Assembly: GCA_010093515.1 (NCBI GenBank)
Contig: MU001673.1
Coordinates: 316,904-380,903, forward strand
Reading direction: 5' to 3'
Source of the DNA: Lineolata rhizophorae
Lineage: Eukaryota; Ascomycota; Dothideomycetes; Lineolatales; Lineolataceae
DNA length: 64,000 nt
Below are positions 24,499 through 35,938 of this stretch, in pieces. The position numbers and the translations under genes are program-made. Position 1 is the first letter of the stretch. Every line of letters starts with the position of its first letter. The notes below the pieces were generated by a model. It was not told where the DNA came from, searched no databases, and worked only from the letters and a program-made list of their open reading frames with translations.

Positions 24499-25678
24499 AT
24501 GCAGCCCAAACGCACCGTTCTTCATCTTGGCGACCCGGTCAAGTACAACCACGACATCTACAAGCGCTTCGCGAGCCAGTTCAACGTCGTCCGCCCTTCG
24601 GACGAGGAGCGTGACCGGCCCGCCTTCATGACGGCGCTGCGGGAGCGCCGCTGGGGCAACTTCGACGCCATTTTCCGGCCGTTTTGGAACACGGGCGGCG
24701 AGATGGGCCGCTGGGACGCCGAGCTCGTGCCCCTACTGCCAGAGTCCGTGAAGATATTCGCGAGCGCTGGCGCGGGATACGACTGGGCCGACGTCGACAT
24801 CCTTGCAAAGCACGGTACGGGAGTTTTTGGAGACACCTCCTGGTTTTTTGGGGGGGACCGGGGGGGACAAGCAATCTAAATGTACACTCTGCAAGGTACG
24901 GGAACCGAGGGTGGCTGACCAGCCATGAATCCTAGGAATCGTGTACTGCAACGGAGCCGCCGCTTCGTCCGAGGCCGTGGCCGACGTCGCCATCTTCCAC
25001 ATCCTTTCCGCTTTCCGCAACCTTACCTGGTCGCACTTGGCTGCGCGGTCGTCGAACCCTCAGGAGTGGACTAACGCACACAGGTGCGTGGGTATGACGG
25101 CCTGGAATCCACGGGGACATTCGCTAGGCATCATCGGCCTCGGATCAATCGGCTATACAACTGCCCAAAAAGCATACGCCGCTTTTGGAATGAAGATTCT
25201 GTACCACGACGTTATCCGCAAGCCCTTCGAGCAGGAGGACCCCATCAAGGCGACCTTCTTTGATAAGCTGGACGACTTACTTGCCGTGTCAGACTGCGTG
25301 GTGCTAGCCACGCCTTTCTTCGGCAAGAAGGTCATCGACAGGGATCGACTGCAGAAATTCAAGAAAGGCGGAAGATTTGTCAACATTGCTCGAGGGATGC
25401 TAGTAGACGAAGAAGCCTTGGTTGACGCCCTCAAAACCGGCCATTTGTTCGCCGCCGGTCTGGACGTATTCGAACGCGAGCCGCACGTCCACCCGGAGTT
25501 GACCCAGATGATGAACGTATCCCTGACGTGCCACAATGGCGGCGCGGCGCAAAACACCCACACTGGATTCGAACGGCTGGCCATGGAGAACGTTGAAAAG
25601 TTCCTCCTCAAAGGCAAGGCCCTTACGCCTGTGAACTTGCATCTGATGCCGTTTAACGGCGTCAACGGTACCGTCTAG
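24499..25678 (+). CDS. D-isomer-specific 2-hydroxyacid dehydrogenase (D-mandelate dehydrogenase-like)
   Basis: Two exons (24499-24814, 24936-25678) give 352 residues, normal for the family. The Rossmann motif GLGSIG is at residues 173-178, and an acidic residue (YHD, D197) at the end of the second strand suggests NAD rather than NADP. The catalytic triad is visible: Arg258 in NIARG, Glu287 in EREP and His305 in TCHNGG. The segment VYCNGAAASSEAVADVAIFH matches the fungal/yeast D-mandelate and D-hydroxyisocaproate dehydrogenase branch. It should interconvert a 2-oxoacid and a D-2-hydroxyacid in the cytosol (no targeting signal seen). The intron (24815-24935) has a CTGAC branch-like site. It is the first gene of a block with a CoA ligase and three transporters. 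The exact substrate cannot be read from sequence; hydroxypyruvate/glyoxylate reductase activity is an alternative. Confidence 0.93.
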
Positions 25679-26420
25679 ACCTCGGACTCGTACTTCAGTA
25701 GGACGGAGCTAGCAGCCAATTGGTATCAGGCCAGAGTTGTGTGCGTTCGTGGATACGTTCCGGACCGAGTGAGCTGCAAAGCTGCGACTGAAAGACTCGA
25801 GACACATGGCTCGGTCCTCGCATGACCGGAAACCGTCACGCGGTGCCGTGGCGCTGGCATTCGGCCACCGAACGTTGGACCTCGGGCCGTGGGACTCTTT
25901 CCAACACGCGTCTTACCTTTCACGGATTGACATCTCCCGATTGGCCGGATTTGGTATACCCGATAACTTGTACTAAGCTTCGGTGGTGCTTCCTTGCTGT
26001 TACCATAATGGCCCTCTGCGGCTTTTTGGGGTTTGCATAGTTGTAGTGCGTGCCGACTTATTCTTCAGCATCACTGCGCTGAGCTGTAGATTAGCTGTTT
26101 TCATGCGGAGAATTTGTATTGAGTGACGCGGTGGAATCTTATGTTGGGAGTACGTATACCTAGAATCATGGTTGAAAGATATCATAGAAAGCGTTGGAGC
26201 ATGTAAATAGTGGCTAATACAAAAAAAAACTTTGTCTAAGTATAGTCAAAGACAACGAATTTGTACCTTTATATAATTATTCTGTAAACAAATTACAGCC
26301 TGGAAGATGTCTCTTAAGATTGGTCCTCTAGAAGTGCAAAGAAATATCCCTTCAACGCACATACTCCCAGCCAAAGATGCAGAATGCTCCCAACGCACTT
26401 GGTATTTAGCTGAGCACGAC
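25679..26420. other. Intergenic, convergent 3' ends
   Basis: Between the 3' ends of the dehydrogenase (plus) and the CoA ligase (minus). The right half is A/T-rich with an A9 run near 26221. No gene or repeat was seen. Confidence 0.6.
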
Positions 26421-28616
26421 TCACAACTTCGAGTTGCCCTCCCTCCTTGCCATTTCGCGAAGATCTTTGCGGAGGATCTTCCCGGACGCGCTCTTTGGAA
26501 CAGCAGGAATATACACAACGCCGCCGCGGAGTTGCTTATGCGAAGCCGCATTGTTCTTGACGAATGCCTTTATATCTTCCTCGGAGACCTTCTCCTTGTC
26601 GGCAACAACGTACGCGCGAGGCACCTCCGTTTCCTCGGTGTCGATGCCGATGACCGCAGCGTCCTTGATCAGCTCGTGAGAAAGAAGGAGACCCTCAAGT
26701 TCGGCGGGCGCAACTTGGAGACCCTTGTACTTGATCAATTCCTGTATCATGGTCCATGTCAGCATTCACCCGTGCATTTTTACATTTAGGAGCATCGTTG
26801 TTTTGCCCACCTTCTTCCGATCCACGACATAGATCAGACCGTCCCGGAGCATGCCAATGTCGCCTGTGTAAAGCCAGCCATCTCTCAGCACCTCCTTCGT
26901 CGCCTTCTCGTTATTGTGGTAGCCGTTGCAGATAAGCGGGCCCTTGACGACGATTTCTCCGCGTTCACCTTCCTCGACCTCGTTGTCATCGTCGTCCACG
27001 ACCCTTGCGGAGCAATCGGTGTTAGCTAACTAGTAGTGTCTATCAAGGGCGAGAAAGCTTGTTTGCGCACTTACTTCATCTGCATGTTCGGCATCAGTGG
27101 GCTAACGCTACCGGTAAGGTCCTTCTTGTCATGGGCCAAAAGGGTGACCGATCCCGTGGTCTCACTCAAACCCCACGCCTGACTGATGAAGGTCTTGCCC
27201 TTGCCTAGTCTCATGCTGGCGGCATACTGCAGCTCCTTGGACAGCGGGGCCGCGCCCGAGATGGCTAGGCGAACCGAGTCGAACTGGTCCGTCACGTCCG
27301 GCATCTTGGCGATGAGCAGGTAGATAGGCGGTACCGTCACGATGATCGTGAGACGGTACTGCTTGTGGTACTTGAGGAATTCCGGGAAGCTGAACTTAGG
27401 CACCCAGAAAACCGTGCCGCCCTCATAGAAGGCGTTGATAAAGGAAGTCTGTAGCCCCGCAATGTGAGCTGTGGGGAGGTGTCCAAGCGTGCGGGATTCA
27501 AACGGCGACTGCCCCTCCGCCTCAAGTTTGGCATTGGCTTCCCGCCAAAGGGCGTGTGGTAGTACGGTTTCGGCGACGAGGTTTTGATTGGAAATGAGAA
27601 CACCTGTAGCTGCATGTTAGTTTTGATACAACCCATAGAAACAAAAGTTACTATAATGAATTCGCATGAATCATTATAATATAGTTTGAAACATTAGGGA
27701 AAAGAATAGAATACAAAAGTCAATATGCTTGAAGAATAGTCATATACTACTTAACGAAAAGGCAATCTTCAAGGTCCCATATCCCTTGGAAACAACATGG
27801 TCTTGTGTGGGAAATAAATTTTCCCAGCAGAGTTCCACCATTGAGAACTCCTCGCATCTTTTGAAAGAACGAAAAATCAAGTGGGGCTTTTGGGTTAAAG
27901 AGATCATAATAGGGTGACGAGCATGAGAGAAGTGAGAAAATCGTACCTTTTGGGATTCCCGTCGTCCCCGAAGAATAAAGCAGGCAGATTAAGCGGTCCT
28001 TCAGTTCCTGCGGGTCCGTAATCCGCTCCCAGTCGAGCTCGCCTTGACCAAACATCTCCAGGTCGCCCTCAACGCTCCGAAGGCTCATCTTGGGATACGA
28101 CCGGAGGACCAAGACCCGGTCGAGCCCCAAGCCGCATTCCTTTGCCGCGGCAATGGCCACGTCTTTCGTGTATTGGCAGCAGATAACGACGTTGCTGTCG
28201 CCATCTTTGATCTGACGGGCCAATTCGGCCGCGGTGAACGACCCACTCGCGGCCGAGAAGACACCACCGGCTGCAACGATACCGTAGAATGCGGTCGGGA
28301 GGAGATACTGCCCAGACGAGATTGTCACAACAACATCCTTGCCTGCGCCGTTGGCGCCGATGCCAAAGTGAGTGCGCAGACTATGGGCGACCTGCTTGGT
28401 GAGCTTGCGGGCTTGAGCCTTGGTGATGCTATAAGAAGGATCGGCAGCTTCGGCGTGGATGACACTCAGTTCTTTGGCATCGCAAAGCTCATGGTCTAAG
28501 GAACGTTAGAAGTGGTGACTTGTGGCTTTTGGATTCCCGAATTTGCCCATACCAAATAGAAGAGTGAGTAGGTCAACGTTGGGAAGGTCAATTGACTTTT
28601 CTTGCTGGAAGACCAT
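26421..28616 (-). CDS. 4-coumarate:CoA ligase-like acyl-CoA synthetase with PTS1
   Basis: Five exons (28616-28553, 28495-27947, 27603-27075, 27003-26811, 26741-26421) give 551 residues, the usual size of the ANL adenylating family. The ATP-binding loop [11 protein letters not shown] lies at about residues 195-205, with AWGLSETTG further on, GWLYTGDIG and [17 protein letters not shown] in the hinge, and a C-terminal catalytic lysine in SASGKILRK. The chain ends in SKL, a canonical type 1 peroxisomal signal. The enzyme should activate an aromatic or fatty acid to its CoA thioester in peroxisomes, feeding side-chain beta-oxidation or a biosynthetic step. Intron 2 is 343 nt, A/T-rich and longer than any other intron here. 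The gene is tail to tail with the dehydrogenase and followed by an MFS gene on the same strand. Substrate is unknown. Confidence 0.94.
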
Positions 28617-29455
28617 GTTGAAACTTGCAATGAACTAGGAATACGGAGAGGCTTGTGACGAGGAGCGAATTGTGAGTGGAAAGAATTGAAGTTGAATGTG
28701 ATGTGAACAGCTTCGTCGAGCTTGCGGTGGCAGAAGTATTTCTACTTGCTGCCAACCCTTTGCCAAGAAACCTGTAAGGGTGGGCAACTAACGGCTGCGG
28801 AGTAGGGCCGACCAGTAGGCGCGAAGTTTGCCTCCTGGCTAGCCGACCCGTATAGACTTGATGCAAAGAACCAGGGTGGTTCAGCCAGCTAGGCTAAGGC
28901 TGCTGACTAGCCAACGCCCTTAATAATTCCAGCTAAATGCAGCTACGAGCGCCCTTGGGATTACTCGCTCCCAGTACAGGGGTTCGCAGGTTCAGCTCTC
29001 TGCGGGTTTTCGTAACCGAGCCTTTCGCCCAAGCATTGGCACCGGCTTCACCGTCACCATTGATGGTATAGTTTGTCGTATGAATGAGAATCCTAGAGAG
29101 GCCAGACGGTGGAGAGGCTTTGGGCGCCTGCAACAGAATGTTCTCGAGCCCCACAATCTCACCACGCGACGGCCACGAGACGACCCCAACATGCTGCAGC
29201 ACTAAATCGAGCATGCAGCTTCATCGTAGTAAGCAAACTGAGAGGCGTTCTTGTGTGGTCGAAGTGAGGTGAAAATTTGACCCGACAAAGAAATAAAAAG
29301 AATTCGCAGTCCGAATTCTTCGACAACAACCGGACGCCGAGCTATTTTGCTTTGACCCCAACGAAATAAGGATATTTAAATTTAAACCGCTCCTACCGTC
29401 ACAAAGACTCTGTGTGAATGTCACCCCCGCCACTTGGGCTTGGACGTAGGTCGCC
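28617..29455. other. Upstream region of the CoA ligase
   Basis: Holds the promoter of the minus-strand CoA-ligase gene and the 3' flank of the next minus-strand MFS gene. Short open frames only; no known domain, repeat or RNA gene was recognised. Confidence 0.5.
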
Positions 29456-31291
29456 CTACTCTTCAGCTCTTCTTTTGTCTGCTGCGTTCTCTCCGATAAT
29501 AGATACAGCGAAGAAAACCAACCCGACCATAACCGCCGTGGACAAGAAGGGAAGCCCAGACCATAGACCGCCCATTGCGCCGCCCTTCTTGAAGAGCTCG
29601 GCAAGCAAGGGTGCCCCCGCCATAAGCCCAGCCGTGTCCACAACGCCAATGATAGTGTAAAGCCGCGCGACATGGTGCTTCTCGACGAAGGTTGTCAGAA
29701 TGCTACGCACGAGGAGCATGGTTCCATATCCAGGCACAGAAACCACAAGCGCTATGACCATCAAAGGTAGGTTGGGAGCGAGGGCGATGCCAAGGAGGCC
29801 AATGCACAGGCAGGCGCACGTGGCGCGCGCAAGGACGAGGTCGCGGCGCAAAGCCGAGAGGCCGAAGCGGCGTTGGATGAAGCTTGATACGAATGGAAGA
29901 ATGACTAAGAGTAGGAGCGTCACGCAGCCAGCTCGCAGTGACACGATCACGGTGGCTTTAGCGAGGCTGATGTTGAACCGCGACGAGATTAGCTGGAGCA
30001 GGATGGTGCCGGCGTCGGACACGACAAGCATGTGGACTATGAACGTGGGTAGAAGGACGGGAATACGCCAATCTGCCCAAAGGAAAGCGGTAGAGTCGCG
30101 GATTCTAGATAGAGTAGACGTAGTTTTGGACGGCTTAACTGTGGGTGACCTGCGAGGCTGGGTCCCAGGGGAAGATGACCTTGACTTGCCTTCCAGGTTG
30201 TGTTTGAAGTTTAGCGTCTCCGGAAGAAATATGACGGAAATAATGGCCAATATTAAGAGGGCGTCTGCGACTAAAATTGAGATCCATGGACTTCGTGTCA
30301 TCAATGCCGCACTAATTGGCGGTGCAATGAACTTTATTATGAGCTCCGCCGCCGCTAGTTGGAAAAAAACCGATGTCCTTTTTGAGGGATAATTAGAATA
30401 TAGTTCGAAGAAATAGGCACCGAAGTGATGTGCAAAGCTGCACATCGAAATCGTAACTATAAAGTGCTACCCACGGACATACCGACTAGATTCATTCACG
30501 ACATCCGAGATGCATACGAAAACCATTGCAGATACGACTGGGGAGCCGCCGCCAAAGAAAGAATGGAGGGAATAAAGCCAGACCAATTTAATGGGAAATA
30601 TGCTCCAAAAGTAACCTTCGGGGGTTAGGTTTCAATTCGTTATACACAGTGCATTTGAAAACACTCACTGACTATCTGGACCCAGAAGGAGCCCAAAAAA
30701 AGGGCTACCATAATCAGAAGCATAAGGGGTTTCCTCCCGTACACATCAGCACCCCAACCGAAGGGAATCGCTGTGAGAAGTGCTAAGGTATTAAGTCGTG
30801 TTAGTTGAAAATGTTCCATCTCGGACTATGCCGGAATCAGGTCCTCTTCCAAGCCCTGAGGCTAGAGCCTGAAGATTCAACATACACCCTATACAGCTTA
30901 ATCCAGTTTGGAAACCCAGCAACATAGCAAGTTCACCTTGCACCTCTGGTATCTTGCATTTCTCTTCTTTCACACCGTCTCCGCCGTCGCTACCAATCAG
31001 GCTGGGGTCGTGCTTCCTCCAATAGTCCCTGCAGAGCACGCTTTCGTATATCCTGGTGAGGGCCGGGTCCAGTACCTGGTCAGCGCCGGCTCCTGCGAGA
31101 ATCGCGAGAACGAGGACGGTAAGCACGGCCGCAGTCGAGGAGCGCTTGCGGCGGTCGCGGAGCCATCCGTCATCTTTGGCAGGAGAGCATGATCGTTGGT
31201 CTGGGCGCGGAAGTAACGGCGAGGTTTCCGAGGACGTGGTAGCGGCGGCAGAGGCCTCGATCGTAGCGTCCTGGTCAACAGTAGAGGCCAT
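29456..31291 (-). CDS. Major facilitator superfamily transporter
   Basis: Four exons (31291-30886, 30782-30669, 30615-30483, 30377-29456) give 524 residues. The N-terminus is a hydrophilic stretch with a SETSPLLPRP dileucine-type signal, then a first membrane helix (AAVLTVLVLAILAGAG). The loop after helix 2 carries the MFS motif A form AIPFGWGADVYGRKPL; a central charged loop (about residues 265-300, SRSSSPGTQPRRS) splits the two halves of the carrier, and further hydrophobic segments follow to the C-terminus. It should be a proton-coupled carrier in plasma or vacuolar membrane; substrate is not predictable. The start at 31291 has a good ACCATGG context; an in-frame ATG at 31303 is the alternative. 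It shares strand with the CoA ligase and the next MFS gene. Confidence 0.88.
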
Positions 31292-32400
31292 GGTGGGAAG
31301 CATCGGCCGCGCTGCGGGTGTGAAGCAAGCTGTACGAAAAATTTAGGCTGCTCAAGGACAGACTTGGAGACCATCTTTCGCGCGAGATCATGAGCAGTGC
31401 ATGGCGTCAGCCGGATTATAAAGGATGCGGCCGACGTGGTCCGTGTGGGATCAATACCCTTGGTTCAGATACTGCGATGCGACGCCTAATTCGTCCAGGG
31501 CAATAAGATTGTCGCAAGCGTACGTACCCACTTTCCGCAAATAGGAAATCGGGACGCCTAAAGTACTGCTAGAGTAGATCAGAATAGGCTTAAAATGCGA
31601 CACACAAGAAAGCGGTCGCGTTACTGCTGGGTATAGGTTGCTCGCAATAGCGTTTGGTGGTGCCAAGAACGGTGTACGTCAACCCAACACCGCGCGGCTG
31701 CGAACACGCAACTCCGGCGCGACGTGCATGATTTTCGCAGTTCGCTGTCGCGGCCGGTCAAAACACACGTATGCATATACGCTTTGACGAGGAATTGCGC
31801 AGCCAAACTACGACGACGAGAGTACGTCTTTCGCGTACGAATCTTCAGTGAAATCTCGGCGCCTAAACGTTGCGTACGTACTTCCTAGAGTGCGCGTTGA
31901 ATACGAGAGTGGTTTGTAGGAAGAGGAGAACGTTGAGCCCCATGGGGAAAAGGTATTGGCTTAAGTTAAACTTGCATCAGGCACCCAGGCTGTAAAATGG
32001 TTCCTGGCGGTCGGGGAAGCGCCAGCATCCTGTCAGCGCTCGGGCGTTACCTAATGGATGTCGCGAGTTGGCCGATGCAGCTTGCACCTTTCCGTATAGC
32101 TATGATTAATATTTATAATGTCGTGCAACAAGGCAGTTTCAGCCAATTTGCACTCGTACAAAAGGACCCATACGCCCAACTGTATGGCCGCGCTCAGTCC
32201 GAACGTCGCTTTTTCCATTGATGTGAACCGAGCCTGCCGACACAGGAAGGCGGGACGCATGACCCGGGCATAGCGGAGCCACCGCAAAAAGCAACCGGCT
32301 TTCATTTGAAGATTAACTATTTCTACATCCCACACGCCCCTGAAGATCATCCAAAGCGAGAAGCCAGTCCTATAAAAAAAGATCTCTACCTATCCATCGC
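31292..32400. other. Intergenic between the two MFS genes
   Basis: About 1.1 kb with the promoter of the left MFS gene and the 3' flank of the right one. Contains several TACGTA-like words (31860-31885) but no gene, repeat or RNA was recognised. Confidence 0.5.
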
Positions 32401-34187
32401 CTAAATAATGGTGTCGTACTCTGGATTGACCCAGGCCGGCTCACCGCTCATGGCGCGCAGCTTACCACCAAACATTTGCAGGAGCGCAAAAGCGGGAACG
32501 CAGAAGAAGAAGACGATGATGCCCTGGGCGGCAAAGGTCCAGGTAAAGCCGACTGGATCGACCCAAGGCGCGATGAAGAACGGGCTAATAAAAGCGCTCA
32601 TATTCAGGAAGACGGCGTAAAACGTGATCATCGACATGGACTGCAGCGGATAGCAGTCGACGACGTACGAGGCAGTAACGGTATTACCCATTTGGATACC
32701 AGCCGCGACTACGAGCGCACATTAGCACAGAATACGGAAAGGAGTGGGCAGTTGAGGCAAACTCACAGAGGAAGAACGCAATTTGGCCGACTATCCAGTG
32801 GTAACCCTTTTCAACACTAATTCCCCAGACGATGAGGCCGACTACGACATGTCAGTGAATTCGGACTTTCAACTGATTCGAAGTGGATGGACACTTACTT
32901 GAAGTGAGCAGGATGGCCGGATAAGCCAGCCAAAGTCGCATCTCAGCAAGGCGAACGCCATTGTTCTTCTTCGCCAACCTCAGAATGATGAAGTCACTGA
33001 GCCGGCCCGAGAAGAACAGTTCCGAGAACAAGGTACCGAGAATCAGGCCGAGGAACAGCAGGCCCTGGATCTGGGGCGAATACTGCTCGTACGCAACCGG
33101 CATGACGGTAATGATGGTCAAAACCCACCAGTACCAGCCGAAGCAGTAGATGAAAATGGCGGCAAACGGAGCCACGAACTTGAACGTCAACAGGAACCGC
33201 ACGAGCGAATCCCACGGTTTCGGATGCTGCATTCCGGGGACTGGTTTGTACGTGACGAAAGGTAGCTTCTTGGTGCGCGGCAGGTCAACATCGGTCGCGA
33301 CGCTTGCCCGACGCGTGACCTTTTCAACGTCCGCCGACCCGGCGCCGTCCGTGTACGGCATGCGCTGAAGCATCTGGTTGCGCGGGTACAGAGTCTCCGG
33401 CAGGAAAGCAATCTCGGCGATGAGGATGACAGCGAAAATGATGGCCGTCAGCCACTGGATCCAGTACATGTCGACCAGATAGATGAAGCCACCGATGAGC
33501 GGGCCGACCAGCAAACCCATGTCGATGGCGAGCACCCACAAACCGACCTTCAGCCCGCGTTGGTACTCGAAGAAAATGTCGTTGATGATTGCGAGGCCGA
33601 CGGTCGAAGCCGGACTCACTCCAAACCCTTGGAAGAAGCGCGCCGCCATGTAGCCGCTGTACTCCCTCGCCTCGGCAGCACCGATGGTCGCAGCGAAAGC
33701 GATCAGGGTCCCGACGATGAAGACGAGGCGCCGGCCGTAGATATCGGCCAACGAGGACCAGATGAGCGGCCCGACGGCAAGACCGAGCGCTGGCAGCGCA
33801 ATTGTCCAGTTGGCCTGGTCGACCGAGGCATTGTACACCTCCTGGATGTCGGGAAAAGAGGCCACTGTGGTGGTGGTCACGTAAGTAAACATGAAATACC
33901 TGTGCGCCATTGAAAGTGAGTGGGACGATCTCCTTGGCGTCACGCTCAAAGGGAGAAGCTCACAGGGACATGACAATGGCGAGAATCGAGTTCTTCCTCC
34001 ACGAAGTCCAGTTTAGAGGATCCAATGGATCACTCGTTGGCTGCGGTTGCAACCGCATCCCGTCCTTCAGCACCACGGGCAGCTCCTCGGCGCCCCCGTG
34101 GAGGACTTCACCTTTCTCCCTGGTCGGCTCCATGTTGTCAGAAGGAGGCGTCTCCGGCGCCGCCTTCTCATTGGACACCTCAGCCAT
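32401..34187 (-). CDS. MFS multidrug/polyamine-type (DHA1-like) transporter
   Basis: Four exons (34187-33964, 33899-32899, 32841-32767, 32708-32401) give 535 residues. The cytosolic N-terminus ends with DPLDPLNWTSWRKN, a hallmark of fungal DHA1 carriers, before helix 1 (SILAIVMSLYFMFTYV). Motif A is SSLADIYGRRLVF after helix 2; a central loop with TRRASVATDVDLPRTKK follows helix 6, and FCVPAFALLQ lies in the last helix. Twelve helices are plausible. The family exports drugs, polyamines and metabolites by proton antiport at the plasma membrane. It is unrelated in detail to the MFS gene at 29.5-31.3 kb, so the pair is not a recent tandem duplication. It is divergent from the MATE gene across a 1.75-kb gap. 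Confidence 0.93.
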
Positions 34188-35938
34188 GACGGACTCGACG
34201 AATGCGCAGCACGATCAAGCAAAGAATCAACGACCGAACCCTCTCCCCAGGTGCAAAGCGACAAAAGGATGGGGACGAGAAAAGCGGACTATATGGCGCA
34301 GGAAGGCGAGCGCGACGGTCTCAGAGTACGAGAGGCGTGCCGGCGGGACTGAGGTCGAGGCGTGGGTAAACACGGACTGCGCGTCATGAATTGCTGCGCC
34401 AGCGGCTCCCAGAAAAAGTAATCATTAGTGGGATGGCGGATCGAGAACTGGGGGAGGACCGGCGCGCACGCGTGGCAGATCAAAGGGCAGCGATCTGTGC
34501 GGTCCGTGTGAGATGCGCAGTCGTCTCAAGGACCCCCTGCTTGCCCTATGTGCTCCTTATCTCTCCGTGCGGCAGGGCCACTGAGAGCGGGCGACAATGG
34601 CTGAATATGACGATTTGTTTCGGGTCGCTGAGCCCCAGTTTGCCCTGACACCATTGCCTTATCGCCAGTCGGCATGACGGCTGGTAGTGCAGAGCAGAAA
34701 CCGTCAAGGGGTTGGAACGCGCAAATCCGACGCCAAGCTCCAAGTGCTTCCTGCTTAGCTTCGTCCCGGTCTGGTGGCTCTCGTCCCACGCGGAGACGGG
34801 AAAAGATGAGCTTCGCCGGCTCTGATTGGGCCAGGCCGGCGGTGAGGCGGGGCGTTGTTCATTAGCACGTTTTGCGACCCCCACCTCGGAGTGAGTTGGA
34901 GAAATGCGCGGTGCCTATAGCAGTGTCGACTGCATGCCTACTAATTCTGTACGTACTGCGGTTTGTTCTTGTAAAAGGAAAAGGGACAAGAGCCCTGCCG
35001 ATTCGTAGTATAGTCGCTCAGTACGAAGCGAGTCTTGGCTCACGTGCGAACGGAAGACGTGACTTCAGAGCGGAAGGATCCGGTGCCCGTCGGCATCCCG
35101 CCCGTCTCCCTTGCGGGCGGGGCGCACGGGAACAGCCGAGCGCTGCTCCTCCTTCCCTCGTCTCTCTTGGCCGGGGCCACTCCGCCACCCAATTGCCAGC
35201 GCCATGGCTCCGCGACCGCTGTCGTCTGCTTCCGACAAGCCGGGCGCAACGACCACCGCGCATCCGTCGCGTCTATCTCCGTGTGCCTCTGTACAGTGCA
35301 TGCGCCCTTGACTAAAGGCCGTGGCCCAGATTCCCCGAGTCGCCTTGTGCGTGTCGCAGGCGGCCCTGGGACCCTGGCGTCATTGCGAGCCGCTCGCTGG
35401 CCCTCTCCTTGTCACGTAACACTTACCCAGCCCGTTTAGTCAATAACGCCTTGGAGATAAGGCGCTGGAAGCCGGCCTTTCACCTGCCGGAGCGGTCGCG
35501 CAGGGTCGCGCCCGAGTTTGCTCCAATGCCGCGCTCGCTGTTGCCCAACTGCGGTCCGTCGAGCTATCGGCGTCTTGCCCAGGGCAGATCGCGCTTGGCC
35601 GCCTTCAGCGCCCACACGAGCGGGTGCCAGTGTACAGTAGACCATCTGCGGTCGTGGTCCCTTGGAGGCACGCGGCTGGCCATATGCACACGTCAATGCA
35701 AATTTGTCGGTCCCGCCAGTCCCAACGTTACGCTTAGCCGTACAATTCTCCTGGTTTCAATGTCTGTATTTGTTTTCTATCTTGACTGTTGAGATTGAAC
35801 CGGACACGGTTATCAGTGAGGTCGTTGCCAGAAGCAACGAGGCCGGTGTTCGATTGATCATTATTCGATCGCCGCCACTCGGCCTCGTCGATTTCATATT
35901 TACATCTTTCTACTTTTTCGCACATCGCCATTGGCAAA
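34188..35938. promoter_or_regulatory. Shared divergent region between MFS and MATE genes
   Basis: About 1.75 kb separates the starts of the MFS (minus) and MATE (plus) transporter genes, so it holds both promoters. It is G/C-rich in the middle (about 35030-35330) and more A/T-rich next to the MATE start. No coding region or specific binding site could be supported. Confidence 0.45.

Noticed and set aside
29456-34187. Recent tandem duplication of MFS genes
   Set aside because: The two carriers differ in N-terminal motifs, motif A form and intron positions, so they are different subfamilies.
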